DNA of 64,000 nt from Enchytraeus crypticus (taxonomy: Eukaryota; Annelida; Clitellata; Enchytraeida; Enchytraeidae), in assembly GCA_905160935.1 (NCBI GenBank), contig CAJHZI010000091.1, positions 1-64,000 on the forward strand. The letters are read 5' to 3'. Numbering within the stretch: the stretch's first letter is position 1; each line of letters begins with the position of its first letter. A program made the position numbers and the translations under genes. The notes below the pieces were generated by a model that was not told the DNA's origin, did no database searches, and saw nothing but the letters and a program-made list of their open reading frames with translations. Below, piece after piece: positions 11,680 to 23,349 of the stretch.

Positions 11680-11935
11680 TTCATAAGAGCACTCCTTAGA
11701 TCAACAAGTTAATCCCTTCACAAAGTCTATGCCTTATCCATACCTTATGTAGCCTATAGCTTGGCAAAAGTACGGCTTTTGAGGTGGTTTCCCGTTGCCT
11801 TCCTCCGTTAGATGGACTAATTATCATTTAATCCTTGGGGAAAATATTTCATGGTGAAGTGGGTCCCCTCTTGCCATCCTCAGCTCCTGCCTTAGTCGCC
11901 ACTTATGTACACGCGATACCTATTCTAACCACACC
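11680..11935 (-). repeat. Interspersed repeat family D, copy 1 (inverted)
   Basis: The inverted sequence matches the plus-strand copies at 23350-23660 and 56925-57190: it shares the segments around GATCAACAAGTTAATCCCTT, AAGTCTATGCCTTATCC and the polypyrimidine GCCTTCCTCC region. The family type is unknown. Confidence 0.55.
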
Positions 11936-11949
11936 CGAACACAACACGT

Positions 11950-11950
<1 letters not shown>

Positions 11951-12010
<60 letters not shown>
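11951..12010. repeat. (TA)n microsatellite
   Basis: Uninterrupted TA dinucleotides for about 58 bp. The open frame that reads IYIYIY through it is an artefact. Confidence 0.95.
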
Positions 12011-12011
<1 letters not shown>

Positions 12012-12059
12012 CCTACTCATACGTACGAAAATTATCAAAATCCAAAAAGGTGACACCGG

Positions 12060-12185
12060 AGGGTACATAAATAGCGCAAGGATCTAACAGCTGATTTGTC
12101 AGCTGATCGTAAGCATAAGGAGGATTTTCTTATTCCAAGTTCTAAAAGGCTGCTACAACTTAACCACTGCCTATCTAAAAATGAA
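12060..12185 (-). repeat. tRNA-like SINE, family E, copy 2
   Basis: Inverted copy of the 2706-2840 repeat; shares TAAGGAGGATTTTCTTATTC and CAAGTTCTAAAAGGCTGC (plus-strand reading). It ends in AACCACTGCC, the inverse of the A-box-like AGTGGTT. Confidence 0.55.
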
Positions 12186-12524
12186 ATTGAAGTAGCTCGA
12201 TCAAAGCCCCACATTTCATCGTGTCTTAGTATCTCCGTTATCATCTTTCTAACAATATTTGCCTAAATTCGTATAAATTCAAATCATAAATGTGTTAAAT
12301 AGTCTCATTAATACTCCTGGATAATACCGTTACAATAGTTTATGCTAGGACTAAGATATAACTCGATTCCATTCTGTATAAAATTTCGGAAGTTAGTAAA
12401 ACTTTTGCATTAAACAGAGCTATAACTTTATAACTTTTTAGAAAGGTAGCTCTGATTCACAACTTGCTGATTTAATATCGCTCAGTTGTTGCTAATTCGA
12501 ATGTAAACAAACATTGTTTATATT

Positions 12525-12534
12525 GAGAGCTTAG
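12525..12534 (+). other. Possible donor of EAPP 5' UTR exon
   Basis: GAGAGCTTAG|GTAAGG at 12534/12535 is a near-perfect donor, and an acceptor (TTATTTTTACAG) ends at 13127 just before the first coding exon. Together they suggest a non-coding first exon ending at 12534. No transcript evidence is available. Confidence 0.3.
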
Positions 12535-12760
12535 GTAAGGTTGTATCAGACTATTGTTATTTATGGTTAAATCGTTAGATAATTTGAGTTATAAGTCAAC
12601 TCTTCTCCTATTGATCCGATGATCCTTTCTTTATCAATTTTTACTATTTTATTCTCTGATGTGCTTCCGTAGTTTTTCGTTTTTATCCAACGCGAAGAAA
12701 GTTCTGTACTTTTTTTAAACATATATTAGTCCTCTAGATGTAAATTCTAATTTGTCCGTG

Positions 12761-12763
<3 letters not shown>

Positions 12764-12840
<77 letters not shown>
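12764..12840. repeat. (TA)n microsatellite, two blocks
   Basis: Two TA runs joined by one phase slip (ATATATTATATA at about 12805). It lies 0.3 kb upstream of the first EAPP coding exon. Confidence 0.95.
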
Positions 12841-12845
<5 letters not shown>

Positions 12846-13167
12846 ATTAAAGAAATAAAATGTAAATAATAAAATATTTACTTATAGGTATAAATTTACA
12901 CTTAAAGTCTAGTTAAATATTGGCAAATTGATTTCTCATAGGTGGCTCATTTGTAGAATTTTTGGAATGTAGAGATTAGGGTGTAAATGTGGTTTCGGCT
13001 GATAAGGTTTAAAAAATTGATGTATGTTAATATTTATTTTGTCTGACCAGTGTTGTCTCCTGCCCCTACTACATTTAATATGATAGTACCCATTTATAGC
13101 TTTAATATACTTATTTTATTTTTACAGGTTGGTAAATTGTAAATTAAATCAAGAGAATATTCTTAAA

Positions 13168-16100
13168 ATGTCAAGATTTAGAAGAGGAGATTTTGTGACT
13201 GATGCATATGCAATTGAAGAGGAGAGTGATGAGGAACTTATAGAAAGGTATCAATCTTACCGTGTTTTAATTTTCTTACTTATTGAGATTAATGATGACT
13301 ATGTATCTGTTGTTTAAAAAGACAATCTCATTAGCATAAACATTTTCTAAAGACGCATTGACTCTGGATATATCTTCAAAAATCGTTTAATTTATCTGAA
13401 GGAATGCTTTTGTGACAAATCGTATTATCACAGAATACAGTAGCATCTCAATTGAAGTTTTTAAAGAGGCAAAAATGTAGATTTTAACTTTGTAAGTTGA
13501 ATGCTTTGTTGTTATATCACTTTATATGTAGATGAAATGCTCATTTATATGTGTGTTATGTATTAGACAGTATGAATGTTACTTTTTACCTACTAATTCA
13601 CAGGGCTCTGTAGCGAGACAAAATTCTCTTTTGCGGGGCGTCTTCGCCAAATAAGCGATGGTGCAGTGTGCACCACATTTTCTGTGGGGGTACCAGAAAA
13701 TCAAACTTGGGGTACATACTTACTATAATGTAGTATTGTACCTCACTTTCATTATATATGAACAAATTCTCGAGCGATATCATTATGCATTTGTATAAAG
13801 GCGGTGCGATATTAAATTTGCATGTCTGTATAATGTTTTTATTTGAATTATTATATCTAATTAACTAAATATTATGCCAATGTCTTAACACAAATAAGAA
13901 ATTCAATCTAAAAATAACTTATGTTGACATTTCTTGAAAACTTATTCTAAATTGTTGACTTTATTATCAGTGTAGAATCGTTAATTTTCGTATAGTTCTG
14001 AGGATGAAGTGGACATGATGCTCCGTGATTCTCGTGGTCAGCAACCTAGGTTGTCTAGACGTCACGGACAGCAGAGGAGGAGGATGTCATCCAGTGAAGA
14101 TGAGTTCGAGAAAGAGATGTCAGCTGAACTTTCTAAAACAATGAAGGACATTTACAGCTGTGAGTTATACTTTATTTTCATTTACTGGATATTGTGAAAA
14201 TTTTGTACGATATCAAGTTCTTTGCTTGAAGGCAACTTCAGTGTTTGGTTGAGACAGAAAGATCAATTGAATTTAAAGCCAGGGCTGCAGCAAAGTTGTG
14301 CCAAGATATTGATTGAATATTGCGGTCATTAAGATGTGCTTCTTGTGTTGTGTCCGAGACACTGACTGATCCGCAGTCGTATAACTTATTAGATATGATT
14401 TTCTATTTGCTTGTATGTTGAATGAGTGGTCAACTAGATAGGCTACTTGTAACCTCTGATAGCCTTGTGTGTGTCATTGCATGTGGTGAGTGTTTTTGAA
14501 AGTAAACATAGCTCTCGCTCTCTCTCTCTTACTCTCTCTTTCCTTCATAAAAGGCTACTAAGCTAAATTTGTAGAAGGCAATGTGAAATCATCTCATAAT
14601 GCATCTTTCTCAAGTTATGAGCAATATAACATAACAATGTGTCATAGAATTTTGGCAAGGGAATAATATAGATTTATGGAATATGAAGACAGACCTAAGC
14701 AGGATTGTGTACATTGAATTGAACACTTGTCTGAACATTAAAGGATGTGTTTGAGCTTTTAGTGGCTGAATGGTTAGTTATGAGGAGGTTGTTTAAGTTT
14801 TTCTGTGAACTTGCAATGAACAATCAATGAACATGCAAACTACTACTTGTGCCATCCAGGAGCAAAATCTTAAGCAAAATCTTAATATTTAAAAGAATAT
14901 TTATTCTTTTGGTACTTGTGAATGTGAATGTGAAGCATGATATACTTCATGCAATCTTGCCAAACGTGATATAAACTTGTAAGTATGTTGAAAGTAGTTG
15001 TTACTGAGTTGAGAATTATGATAGATATAAAATGGTGTAAGAAAAAAGCTAAGCTATGCCAAGGTAATACCCTTGAAAGCTCTGACTTATCGCCGCTTGC
15101 ATCAGGAAAGTATTTGAACACCGCATCCTTAATTTAGTTGATGTAGATTGGTTATATGGTTATATGGTTAATTGTGCTATCAGGAATGAATATTTATTTA
15201 AAAGATGACTTTGAACACTGCTAATAATCTTGTGTGCATTCACTCTATTTACTAGTTAATGCTTATGTTTTTTATAACAGTAGCTTCTGCATCCGTTCCC
15301 GCAATAGATTTTGTGCCTGCAACGGCATCATCCACAACGGTTCCCTCAGCTTCTGTCAAAGCAAAGACGAGCAAAAGCCGTCGTGCTAGAAATGTGGATG
15401 AAATCTACTTTGGATCTGACAGCGACGAAGACGAATTTAACAAAGGTCCTGACTGAAAGTGTCTGTTTTTCCAAAGATGTCTTATTTGTTAATAGCTGTG
15501 CAGATGCATTATGTTTCATATTTGTTGATTGGCACAACTGAGAAAAAATTATTTGGTTGATTATAATTATCGAATATATATAGAGCACTGAATGTTTAAA
15601 AAATGATTTTATTTATTCAGGTTTTTATATTATTTATTTATTTCAGTTTTTATATTATTTATTCAGGTATATCACCTCATGGCAATGAAATGAGTAATCA
15701 GCAGATTATAGTTTTAAATATTCATGACGTCACTCGTTCATATGGAAATTGGCATTAAATTATATAATCTATTGTTGCTGCCATCTATCTTCCTGAGTTT
15801 TAGTGCTAACAAAGGTGAGCTAGGAAATTTCTTAAATAGCTGTCTTCTGAAATGAACTGTTTCGAGCATCTGCTATCTAAGTTATGATATAGCGGCCTCC
15901 AAATGATGATCAATTGATAGATGGCTCTCTCCAGACGAGTGAAAATAAATTTCTCTTCTATAAGAGTAGTTGTGAACTTGTGATGTCATTATTTTACAAC
16001 TCAATTTTAATTATTTTGTGACAATTAAAGTTAGATAATATGTATGCACGGGAGATAAGATCTGTATCTTCTGACTGATTATTTTGGAATTTGCACCGTT

Positions 16101-18604
16101 TGAATATTCGTTATGCTCACCGGCTTGGATTTGTCACAATAGTGCTTGATGTTGTCATGGACGACAGTATCACTCCAATTGTTGTAAATCCACTGATGAT
16201 CTTCTCTGTGATGCATAATTAGATTATTATTGTTGTTGCTATACTAGGGGTTGCTAGCAGACTATTGGTGAATTATCGTTTGATATTTTTAGACACTGGA
16301 CCCGCCCTATCCAACGATGATTTACTCTATGATCCTGAGATGGATGATGATGATCAGGATTGGGTGGATAATCAGCGAAGGGATTATCTAGGTAAGCAGT
16401 ACGGTCACAAGGCTAAGAAGCAGAAGAGCGGGGAACAAGCTGCGCCTCAGAAGTTGAAGCGTCTGCCTCACAGCGACGCTGTGCTCAACTGTCCGGCCTG
16501 CATGACACTGTTAACATTGGACTGTCAAAGGTATTGAGTATTGCATTCTTAATTTATGTCATCATCGTCATCATCTTCCCTATCCAACGATGATTCCCAG
16601 TTTAACTAGGGTCGGGATACGACTGGACCTTCTTCAATCCTCTAAGTTCTATACCATTATCAAAATTTGTTTTAGAAAATTTTGTAGCAATTTCTGGAGC
16701 CTAGGCACTCATCAACCAAATGGCCTTTTTGACTTTGGTTTGGAACTTAGTGTTATAGTCGCCCTCTACAACACGTGCAGTCACCAGTTGGTGTATTCTT
16801 CAAAGAAACCTGAGAACTCGGGGAATATATACTTAATTTATGTAATACTTTATTCTGAAATGGTAATTTATTTGATGTTAGTTTATTATTTTATTGAAAG
16901 GTACTAATTTAATATTTTGTTTATTGTTGATATCTTCGTGGCTAAAAAAGTTATAATCAAGTGTTTGGTCAATTTCTTCTCTCAATCGTCTGTCGATGGT
17001 GAGACTAACACTGCATTTGAACATTGCACCTACTGATCTGCCGTCAGACTTCTTACAAGCGGGGTACCTGCTCAACCTAAACGATACGAGATTTTAAAGC
17101 TTCTGCTGCAGTTAAATTATACCCTGTTGTGGTTGAATGGCTTCAGATGATTGTCATTACACATATAGGTTTCTAATTTGTAGAATAAATATGCCAGGCT
17201 AATTCTGCTATATTATTTATTTATTTTATAAATTTTTTAATTTATCGACTGTTTTCCGACCATCTCAACAGCTGAGAAGCTTTTGTGTTGTCATAGATAA
17301 TTACTTACATTTGTTGAAACAACGTCTAACTTTTTTTTCTAAAGTTTAGTAAATCTCATGAAATTGTTTGGAAAAGCAAAACTGTTTAACCATCAAGAGT
17401 ACAATTTATACTTTGTTTCAGATTACGTTTATGCCTACCCTGTATAGGATTTAATTAACATTACAAATAATTCATATGTAAATTTCCGTGGTTGAAATAG
17501 TAATGAGATTGTCTTGAGATCACGATTTAAAGTTGAGTTTAGTTGATAATAGAGTTATTTAATGAAAGCAGATCAGTTGCAGACTAACCTTTGAATGCCG
17601 TACACCACTGAAATTTATTTGAAAATTGTGTACTGGTATATACTACACTGTAGAAGTAGTTCAAGAGTTCTTCACTTTGGTAACTGCCTAGTTAGTTTTT
17701 TACAAGTTAAAGGCATATACTCCATACTCCTTCTACTAAGATCAGTAGGACGTCAGTTTTTCTCTACTACCGTTTAAAATATGTAAAGTTCTCGGTTAGA
17801 CGATAGGTTTTGGATGAGATCAGTGTTTTATGTATATACTTAGAATAGTATATCTACTGAAGTTAAATGCACTATATTTGAACATTTTCCATTCACTTGT
17901 GCATTTTTGGATATCTTATGCATTTTTGGATAACGTGTGCATTTTTGGATGTCCTATGCATTTTGGATAACATTCATTAATGTTTCAATTGCTACTTATT
18001 ATATTGTATGTATATTATACTTATCATATTTTCTGTTGGCAGGCATGAGAAGCATCATAATCAATATAGAGCAATGTTTGTTTCTAACTGCATCATCGAT
18101 TCTTCGGAGAGACTGCGCTTTCCAGTTAAGGATGACTCTAAACTGTCGGGTAGGAGTAAAAACAAGAATAAGAAGAAGAAAACTAAAGCCAGCCGTTATG
18201 AACCCCGGGAGCAATTGATTAACGGTGGCGATGTCGGACACAAATTGTGCGATAGTGCCTTAGCGCCCGTAGATTCTAACGAAATGGACTCATCTAGTTT
18301 TACCCAGAATGATTCCAGTAAGTTGTCAGAAAATGGACTTCATGGAACCGCAGAAAAGTCTTTGGAATCTACTGATTTTCCGACTGAATCTGCAAATGTT
18401 GGAGCATCTGCGAGGATGGCGGGAAATTCCGGCGAAACGACTGGGGAATCTCCTGGTATGGTTGGGAATTTCAGCGAGGTATTAGCCGGTGAGAAGGACG
18501 AGACGTATAATCAAGTCAAATGCGTCGTGTGTAATACTGTTGTCGGCGTGTATGACTCAGATGAAGTTTATCATTTCTTTAATGTTCTCTCGAGTTATTC
18601 GTAA
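13168..18604 (+). CDS. EAPP: E2F-associated phosphoprotein (EAPP), five coding exons
   Basis: Coding exons are 13168-13247, 13996-14159, 15281-15445, 16293-16530 and 18043-18604. All have GT-AG borders and the phases agree, giving 1209 nt (402 codons plus stop). Family hallmarks in order: DAYAIEEESDEE at the N-terminus, SSEDEVDMML, SSEDEFEKEMSAEL, a DEIYFGSDSDEDE acidic patch, NDDLLYDPEMDD with WVDNQRRDY, then the signature NCPACMTLLTLDCQR (Cys 203, 206 and 214), HNQYRAMFV, and the C-terminal CVVC (Cys 376 and 379) with YDSDEVYHFFNVL. In vertebrates EAPP is a nuclear phosphoprotein that binds activating E2Fs and promotes E2F-dependent transcription and G1/S progression; the role here is inferred by homology. 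The protein is longer than the 285-residue human form because of a Ser/Glu/Gly-rich insert in the last exon. An alternative acceptor 3 nt downstream (15284) would drop one residue. The start is chosen because no in-frame ATG precedes it in the exon and the N-terminus matches the family. Confidence 0.94.
14518..14540. repeat. (CT)n microsatellite in EAPP intron 2
   Basis: Short CTCTCTCTCT runs with one interruption. Confidence 0.8.
16090..16200 (+). repeat. Interspersed repeat family F, copy 1
   Basis: Shares TATGCTCACCGGCTTGGAT and ATAGTGCTTGATGTTGTC with copies at about 43105-43180 and 44375-44470. Intronic (EAPP intron 3). Confidence 0.5.
16555..16810 (-). mobile_element. RTE-like LINE 3' end (inverted), in EAPP intron 4
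   Basis: Begins with (ATC)n, then CCCAGTTTAACTAGGGTCGG, GATACGACTGGACCTTCTTC, AATTTCTGGAGCCTAGGCAC and a segment on the Asn-Ala-Leu motif. The inverted orientation places the GAT tail at its left end. Confidence 0.65.
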
Positions 18605-18649
18605 ACGTTGTAGATTAGATTAAGTTTTGAACTGTTCATTGTACTTATT

Positions 18650-18850
18650 AGTTGTGTCATGTCTTTGCTGGTATCAGTTGTGTCATGTTTTTGCTGGTAT
18701 CAGTTGTGTCATGACTCTGCTATTATCAATTGTGTCATGACTCTGCTGGTATCAGATGTGTCATGACACTGCTAGTATCAGTTGTGTCATGTCTTTGCTA
18801 GTATCAGTTGTGTCATGACTCTGCTAGTATCAGTTGTGTCATGACTCACA
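18650..18850. repeat. 27-bp minisatellite downstream of EAPP
   Basis: About eight units of GTGTCATGACTCTGCTAGTA plus TCAGTT, starting 50 bp after the EAPP stop codon, so probably within its 3' UTR. Unit variants alternate CATGTCTTTGCT and CATGACTCTGCT. Confidence 0.9.
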
Positions 18851-20690
18851 TACAGTTTCGTCTTGGCTAGTGTGTATGGGACAATTCAATTAATTAATAA
18901 CGTTTAGTACTTAAATTTATTCCAGTATTTCTGCTGATTGTTTTAGCAAACTGATCGATTCATTTGAAAATTGAGGAATTACTAGAACTTGTAAGACAGT
19001 TGAAGTGATTGACTGTTACAAATAACTGAGTTAACATTCAAAAGGTAATGCCATCTTGTTAATGATTTTCATTCACGTATTAACTATTTAAAACATCTGT
19101 TTTAGTGTTGTTGCTGGCAACCTTGACATCATCCTTGGTTGAGGAGATGGACGTTAAACCTTTACTATTATTATTATTATCCCTAGAAGTGATATGTTGG
19201 TGATATGTTTTCTTCTTGTCTTGCTTAGATAAAGATTATCCTGTTCCTGATTACTTCAGTTCTCACAGTGTGTAATGTGTATTCACGTAAATCTATATTA
19301 TTTAAAGACATATCTACTTCCTGCAACAAGAAAGTTCTATCATTGTGCATGAATTAAGTTGTATAAAATATATATAAGTTGTATAATTAAGTTATATAAA
19401 CATATAGTAAATTATAATAATAATAATAATAATATGATAAATATTAATTAAATATTTTGACATGTAATGAATGAACATTTCATGACTAATGGGATACTTA
19501 AATACACTGGAATAGATATGCAGTAAAATATACAGTAATGATTGTAATTAGGATTATTGTTATGGTGAAAAGTCATTCTGAACTGAGCAACTTGTAGAAC
19601 TTGGGATTAGTTTGGCGTCAGTTTATTGTTTAGAAGTCTTGTTGGTGATAATGCTCTCCTGGATTTGGTCCCTGTCACCTTTGGATTCACAGCTGGTCAA
19701 ATAACCAACTTGCTACCGGATCAACCGAATTTCAGCGACCGCACATGATTGTATCTCACAGTTTTCTTAAACAATACTATTGAGACACATATTAATTTAG
19801 TAGATATACAGATGTGGATACAGCATATGATGAAAGCTGCCATCATTTTCATGATTTATGTTGATCAGATCAGATTTTGATTGGACTTTTCCAGACTTGT
19901 AATATTGGCCCATCAGTTAATGCCTTTGTTGTTATAGTCGTATTTGACCTTCGCTGTTCAGAAAATGAGAAATTCAGAGATCTGAATGAAATAGCGATGA
20001 AAAATGCTACCGATTACTTAAATATTTTATGTGGTGATTAGTAGACGAGAGAAATTTTCACTCACAAAATCTCTACGCAAAACACCAAACAAATGCAGAA
20101 CTCCTGATATGAACATGAAAAAATATATGGTAAACGTTATATTTTATTTTAGAAAAAACATCCTGCTCTTTCAGTACTAAACGTTTCTAAATATATAGAA
20201 TAATAAGACTTGTCGATATCACAATTGCATTTATTGACCAGCAATAAATAGTGATTGTAAATCATTCTACATCGGCTTGCAGCCGCTGAATCAAAGGTTG
20301 AAAGATTATTTCTCATGCGGAAACGGAAGATTGAGTTTGTTTGGTGTTGCAACGGGCCCATCATCAGGTTATTGTATTTAAACGCAAAGATCTGCCTACT
20401 TGCTGATAATACCTCAACACTGACAAGCTACCTTGAACTTGGCTTTACCGTGTTACGCTCATTTTTTCTTTTCACTTCTTGGTAACGTTAGTAAAACTCG
20501 AAATGAGCGCGTGATAGATGTTAACATGGATATCGATGCGCTTAACACAATATATAGTGCGTACTGCAACGCTTTCGAAGCTACTTGTAAAGAACTTTCC
20601 TCTGTTCCATATGTAAGGCCACTCAAGCTTTGCATTGAAAGAAAAGCTTTGCATGAAAGCTGTAGAAAATTATAGTCTTTTAATCTTTCT
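18851..20690. other. Intergenic; one weak exon-like frame
   Basis: AT-rich. A SINE B-like tail (GGAGATGGACGTTAAACC followed by TTATTATTATTA) lies at 19105-19180 and an (AAT)n run at 19415-19432. A plus-strand frame starting ATG 20526 and ending 20675 encodes 49 residues with no recognised domain; it may be chance. Confidence 0.35.
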
Positions 20691-20691
20691 A

Positions 20692-22473
20692 CTAGCCGAT
20701 AGGTGCATCCACCAGTAGATATCCCTGAACGTCCAGTATTGCTATAGTGTTGTTGCCATCTATCGTGCGAGGCAACAGAATCTCCTGCAGAAGAACATAG
20801 TTTTCTTTAGTATAGTCCGAGTCTACGAGGTTTTGTAACATAGAAAACCCCTCCGGTAGTGGCGGTGTTTTCTGGATTATAGCGCTGTTGCTGTTGCGTC
20901 TATCAGCATTCGTAGTTTTATCGCTGATCGCTAATAAAACGTTAACGCATCTACAATCGTTGCTGACTGTAATCGCTAAATTGTCAGGTGAATAGGTCAT
21001 GCCGAGTTCCACGAATACTTTTATGGATTTGCTAAAGTCTGATTTGTTGAATTTTGGATCGCTTGCACATCGCGATATTAATCTTCTTTCTGTGTAAATG
21101 GACATTTCTGTATCTCTATTATTCTGCTCAGAAAGCCCGCTTTCCTCCGAAAAACCAAATTTTGGCAGCGCAAGTGAGTTTGAGGTGTTAAAATATTTTT
21201 TTCGAGGTGCGCCGTTACTAGAATCATTCAAATCTATTGAAGGGGTTCTACACAGCTTTAATCTCTCTGTGTTGTTGCTATTTGACGCGTTATCTACAGT
21301 TATAATTGAGTTTTCGATTGTAGAATCACTCGCGATGCAGTTGATCTGAGTCTTGTAACTCACTAGTTGCTCGTCAGATGATCTAGCTAGGACTGAATTA
21401 TTTAAATATTTAGCAGACATTCGTGTAGAAGATGGATCTGTGTTTCCACTATCTTCTGACACTTGATGTCCTGGTTCTTCTGCTGCAGTCTCCATCTGCA
21501 GGTCTATATTCGTCCTCGTACCATTGTGTATCCGCATCGGATGACCTGTCGAAGATATCGAGTTATAATTCATCCAATGAAAATGATGTGGTTGTTGTTG
21601 CTGCCTCTGCTGTTGTAGATTATAAGTAGTTTCGATTACTGATGCCTTGCAATATCTTGATAATACTGGTGCCTGTTCTGAGCTGTTACCAGTTTTCCCC
21701 GATATTGTTTTGTTAGGACATGAACACAAAGATTCTGATCTGACTTTAGTTGCGATCAGATCCGGTTTCTTTTCGTCGGATACTACTGTTTCCGCTGAAG
21801 ACAAATCCAGAGCGGCAGTGGATGATATATTGGTGATCGTAGGACAGTTTGAAACTACATTTCTCGACAGTTTCGTCGCTGTATCGCTACTGCCTGATGT
21901 TTCTTCTGCGAAATTTAAATATTGACAGTTTCTGTTAGGTCTGCTGCCGCTTCTAGATCTCAGATAGTTTCGAATATGACTGCTTAGAAACTCCTCATCA
22001 TTATCATCATCATCGTCATCATCATCATCCCGACTCGCACTTATTCCAGAATCCTCGTCGTCGCTTAAAACATGAACGGTCACCGTATCGTCAAACAGCA
22101 CCTTCTTTCCAGTCCTACAATCGCCAGTCCTGCACGGATTTGAATTAGACGAACCCATCACGTTGTCGTGTCTGTTGTTGTTGTTGACCCGAGATGCTGA
22201 CATCCCAGAGTCTTCGCTGGAGCTCTCAGAGTGGGCCAGGGGCGAGGATGACGTGGCGTAGATCCGGACAAACCCCTCGGAGCCGAGGGTCTTGCAGGCG
22301 GTGTAGACGGGCCTCTCCAGGGAGCTGTCGGAGAGGGTGTGGTGTAGGAGGGGCCCAGTGAAGATGCGTCCAGCGTGTGAGGGGCTGATGTAGCCCTTTG
22401 CTACCCGGCAAAGTTTCTTGTGACCCGTTTCGGCTGCCGTTGTAGACATCGCAAATTCTGTTGATCTTGTCAT
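20692..22473 (-). CDS. Unrecognised acidic Ser-rich protein with candidate PP1-docking motif (single large exon)
   Basis: A 593-codon frame opens at ATG 22473 and ends in TAG at 20692. A splice acceptor (TATATTTGCAG on the minus strand, exon from 22476) precedes it in phase, so this is probably the large last exon. The start may be this ATG or lie in an upstream exon. I do not recognise the family. Visible features: a GC-rich, ordered-looking N-terminal segment (about residues 15-80, including KGYISPSHAGRIFTGPLL and GFVRIYATSSS); two copies of EDSG[MI]SASR (about 87-95 and 139-147); KKVLFDDTVTVHVL (residues 123-136), which fits the RVxF plus hydrophobic-pair pattern of protein phosphatase 1 binders; an Asp run of 9-11; a His/Gln-rich patch; and a C-terminal block (KSIKVFVELGMTYSPDNLAI onward) that looks folded. 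The long complex frame and the non-random codon use support a real gene. Function is unknown; PP1 regulation is an inference. Confidence 0.65.
   Translation of the reverse strand: MTRSTEFAMSTTAAETGHKKLCRVAKGYISPSHAGRIFTGPLLHHTLSDSSLERPVYTACKTLGSEGFVRIYATSSSPLAHSESSSEDSGMSASRVNNNNRHDNVMGSSNSNPCRTGDCRTGKKVLFDDTVTVHVLSDDEDSGISASRDDDDDDDDDNDEEFLSSHIRNYLRSRSGSRPNRNCQYLNFAEETSGSSDTATKLSRNVVSNCPTITNISSTAALDLSSAETVVSDEKKPDLIATKVRSESLCSCPNKTISGKTGNSSEQAPVLSRYCKASVIETTYNLQQQRQQQQPHHFHWMNYNSISSTGHPMRIHNGTRTNIDLQMETAAEEPGHQVSEDSGNTDPSSTRMSAKYLNNSVLARSSDEQLVSYKTQINCIASDSTIENSIITVDNASNSNNTERLKLCRTPSIDLNDSSNGAPRKKYFNTSNSLALPKFGFSEESGLSEQNNRDTEMSIYTERRLISRCASDPKFNKSDFSKSIKVFVELGMTYSPDNLAITVSNDCRCVNVLLAISDKTTNADRRNSNSAIIQKTPPLPEGFSMLQNLVDSDYTKENYVLLQEILLPRTIDGNNTIAILDVQGYLLVDAPIG
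22093..22104 (-). other. Candidate RVxF PP1-docking motif (KVLF)
   Basis: Encodes Lys-Val-Leu-Phe, followed by DDTVTVHVL. This spacing to a hydrophobic pair resembles the motifs in PPP1R15 and LMTK-type PP1 partners. Known from the family of PP1 partners; not tested here. Confidence 0.45.
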
Positions 22474-23349
22474 CACCTGCAAATATAAAGGACATTGAAA
22501 TTTTCTGCCGATATTTTATTTTTATTTTAGTTTTCCCAAATTTTTCTTCTATAGTAAAGTGAGGATCATTTTGCTTGGACAACACTTTGAAGTGCTGGTC
22601 TGTGGCAGCTGGGGGCAAATCCTCTCACTGTTGAGCAATTGCCCTCTCCCAGTTTACAGGTTAAAGAGGTGTATTTTGCTTGTGTCAGTTAATGGTCTCT
22701 TGCATAAGGAATAGCCACCTTTATGTAACCATATTCATGTAGCAGCTAATTAGTATACAAATACTTTCTCTAAACAATTATTAGTTTTTTGGACCCATAT
22801 ACCAATTTATGTTAACAACTGTTAATGAATCCTTAAACTGCGCAATGACTGAACCTTGATATCAATTACAAGATCAATCAGCTGTTAATTCTTGTTATGG
22901 ATAATGTAATTTGATTATTTGGCTTTCTGCCGAGAGTTTATTAGGCCTATTTAATGTACATAAAATCCTGTTCCTGCCTCTCTTGTTACGCTCGTTTAAT
23001 TATCAATCCGACATTTTCCTTCAATTTGTTTTTCCTAAAGTCCAGGTTGTACTGTAAAATCCGTCATAAAATTTATTACCTGCAGACTTATTTTCGCTTG
23101 CAGTTGATGCAAATTAAACAGTTAATCTCTAAGTTAATCTCCATGTTAGGTTGTGGTTATGTCGCAATAGTTGTAAACCACTACATCTAACAATGACCTT
23201 GATCGTGGTCGTTTTCCATGCCTATTTTATATTAAGATGCCTTTTATATTAAAATGTTTAGAATTATTAATGCCTCTTTGGATATTAAAGCGCTATTTAG
23301 AGAAAAGAAATGACGATTTGATCTAAATTACAATTATCATTAAAAAAGA

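Noticed and set aside
20526-20675. Short plus-strand frame (49 codons)
   Set aside because: No donor, domain or homology recognised; may be chance. Kept only as a note in the intergenic entry.
21098-21925. Three plus-strand frames (65-92 codons)
   Set aside because: They lie opposite the long minus-strand exon and are its shadows.
22226-22618. Minus-strand frame of 130 codons overlapping the large exon
   Set aside because: It reads through the intron and acceptor in another frame; the long exon frame is better supported.
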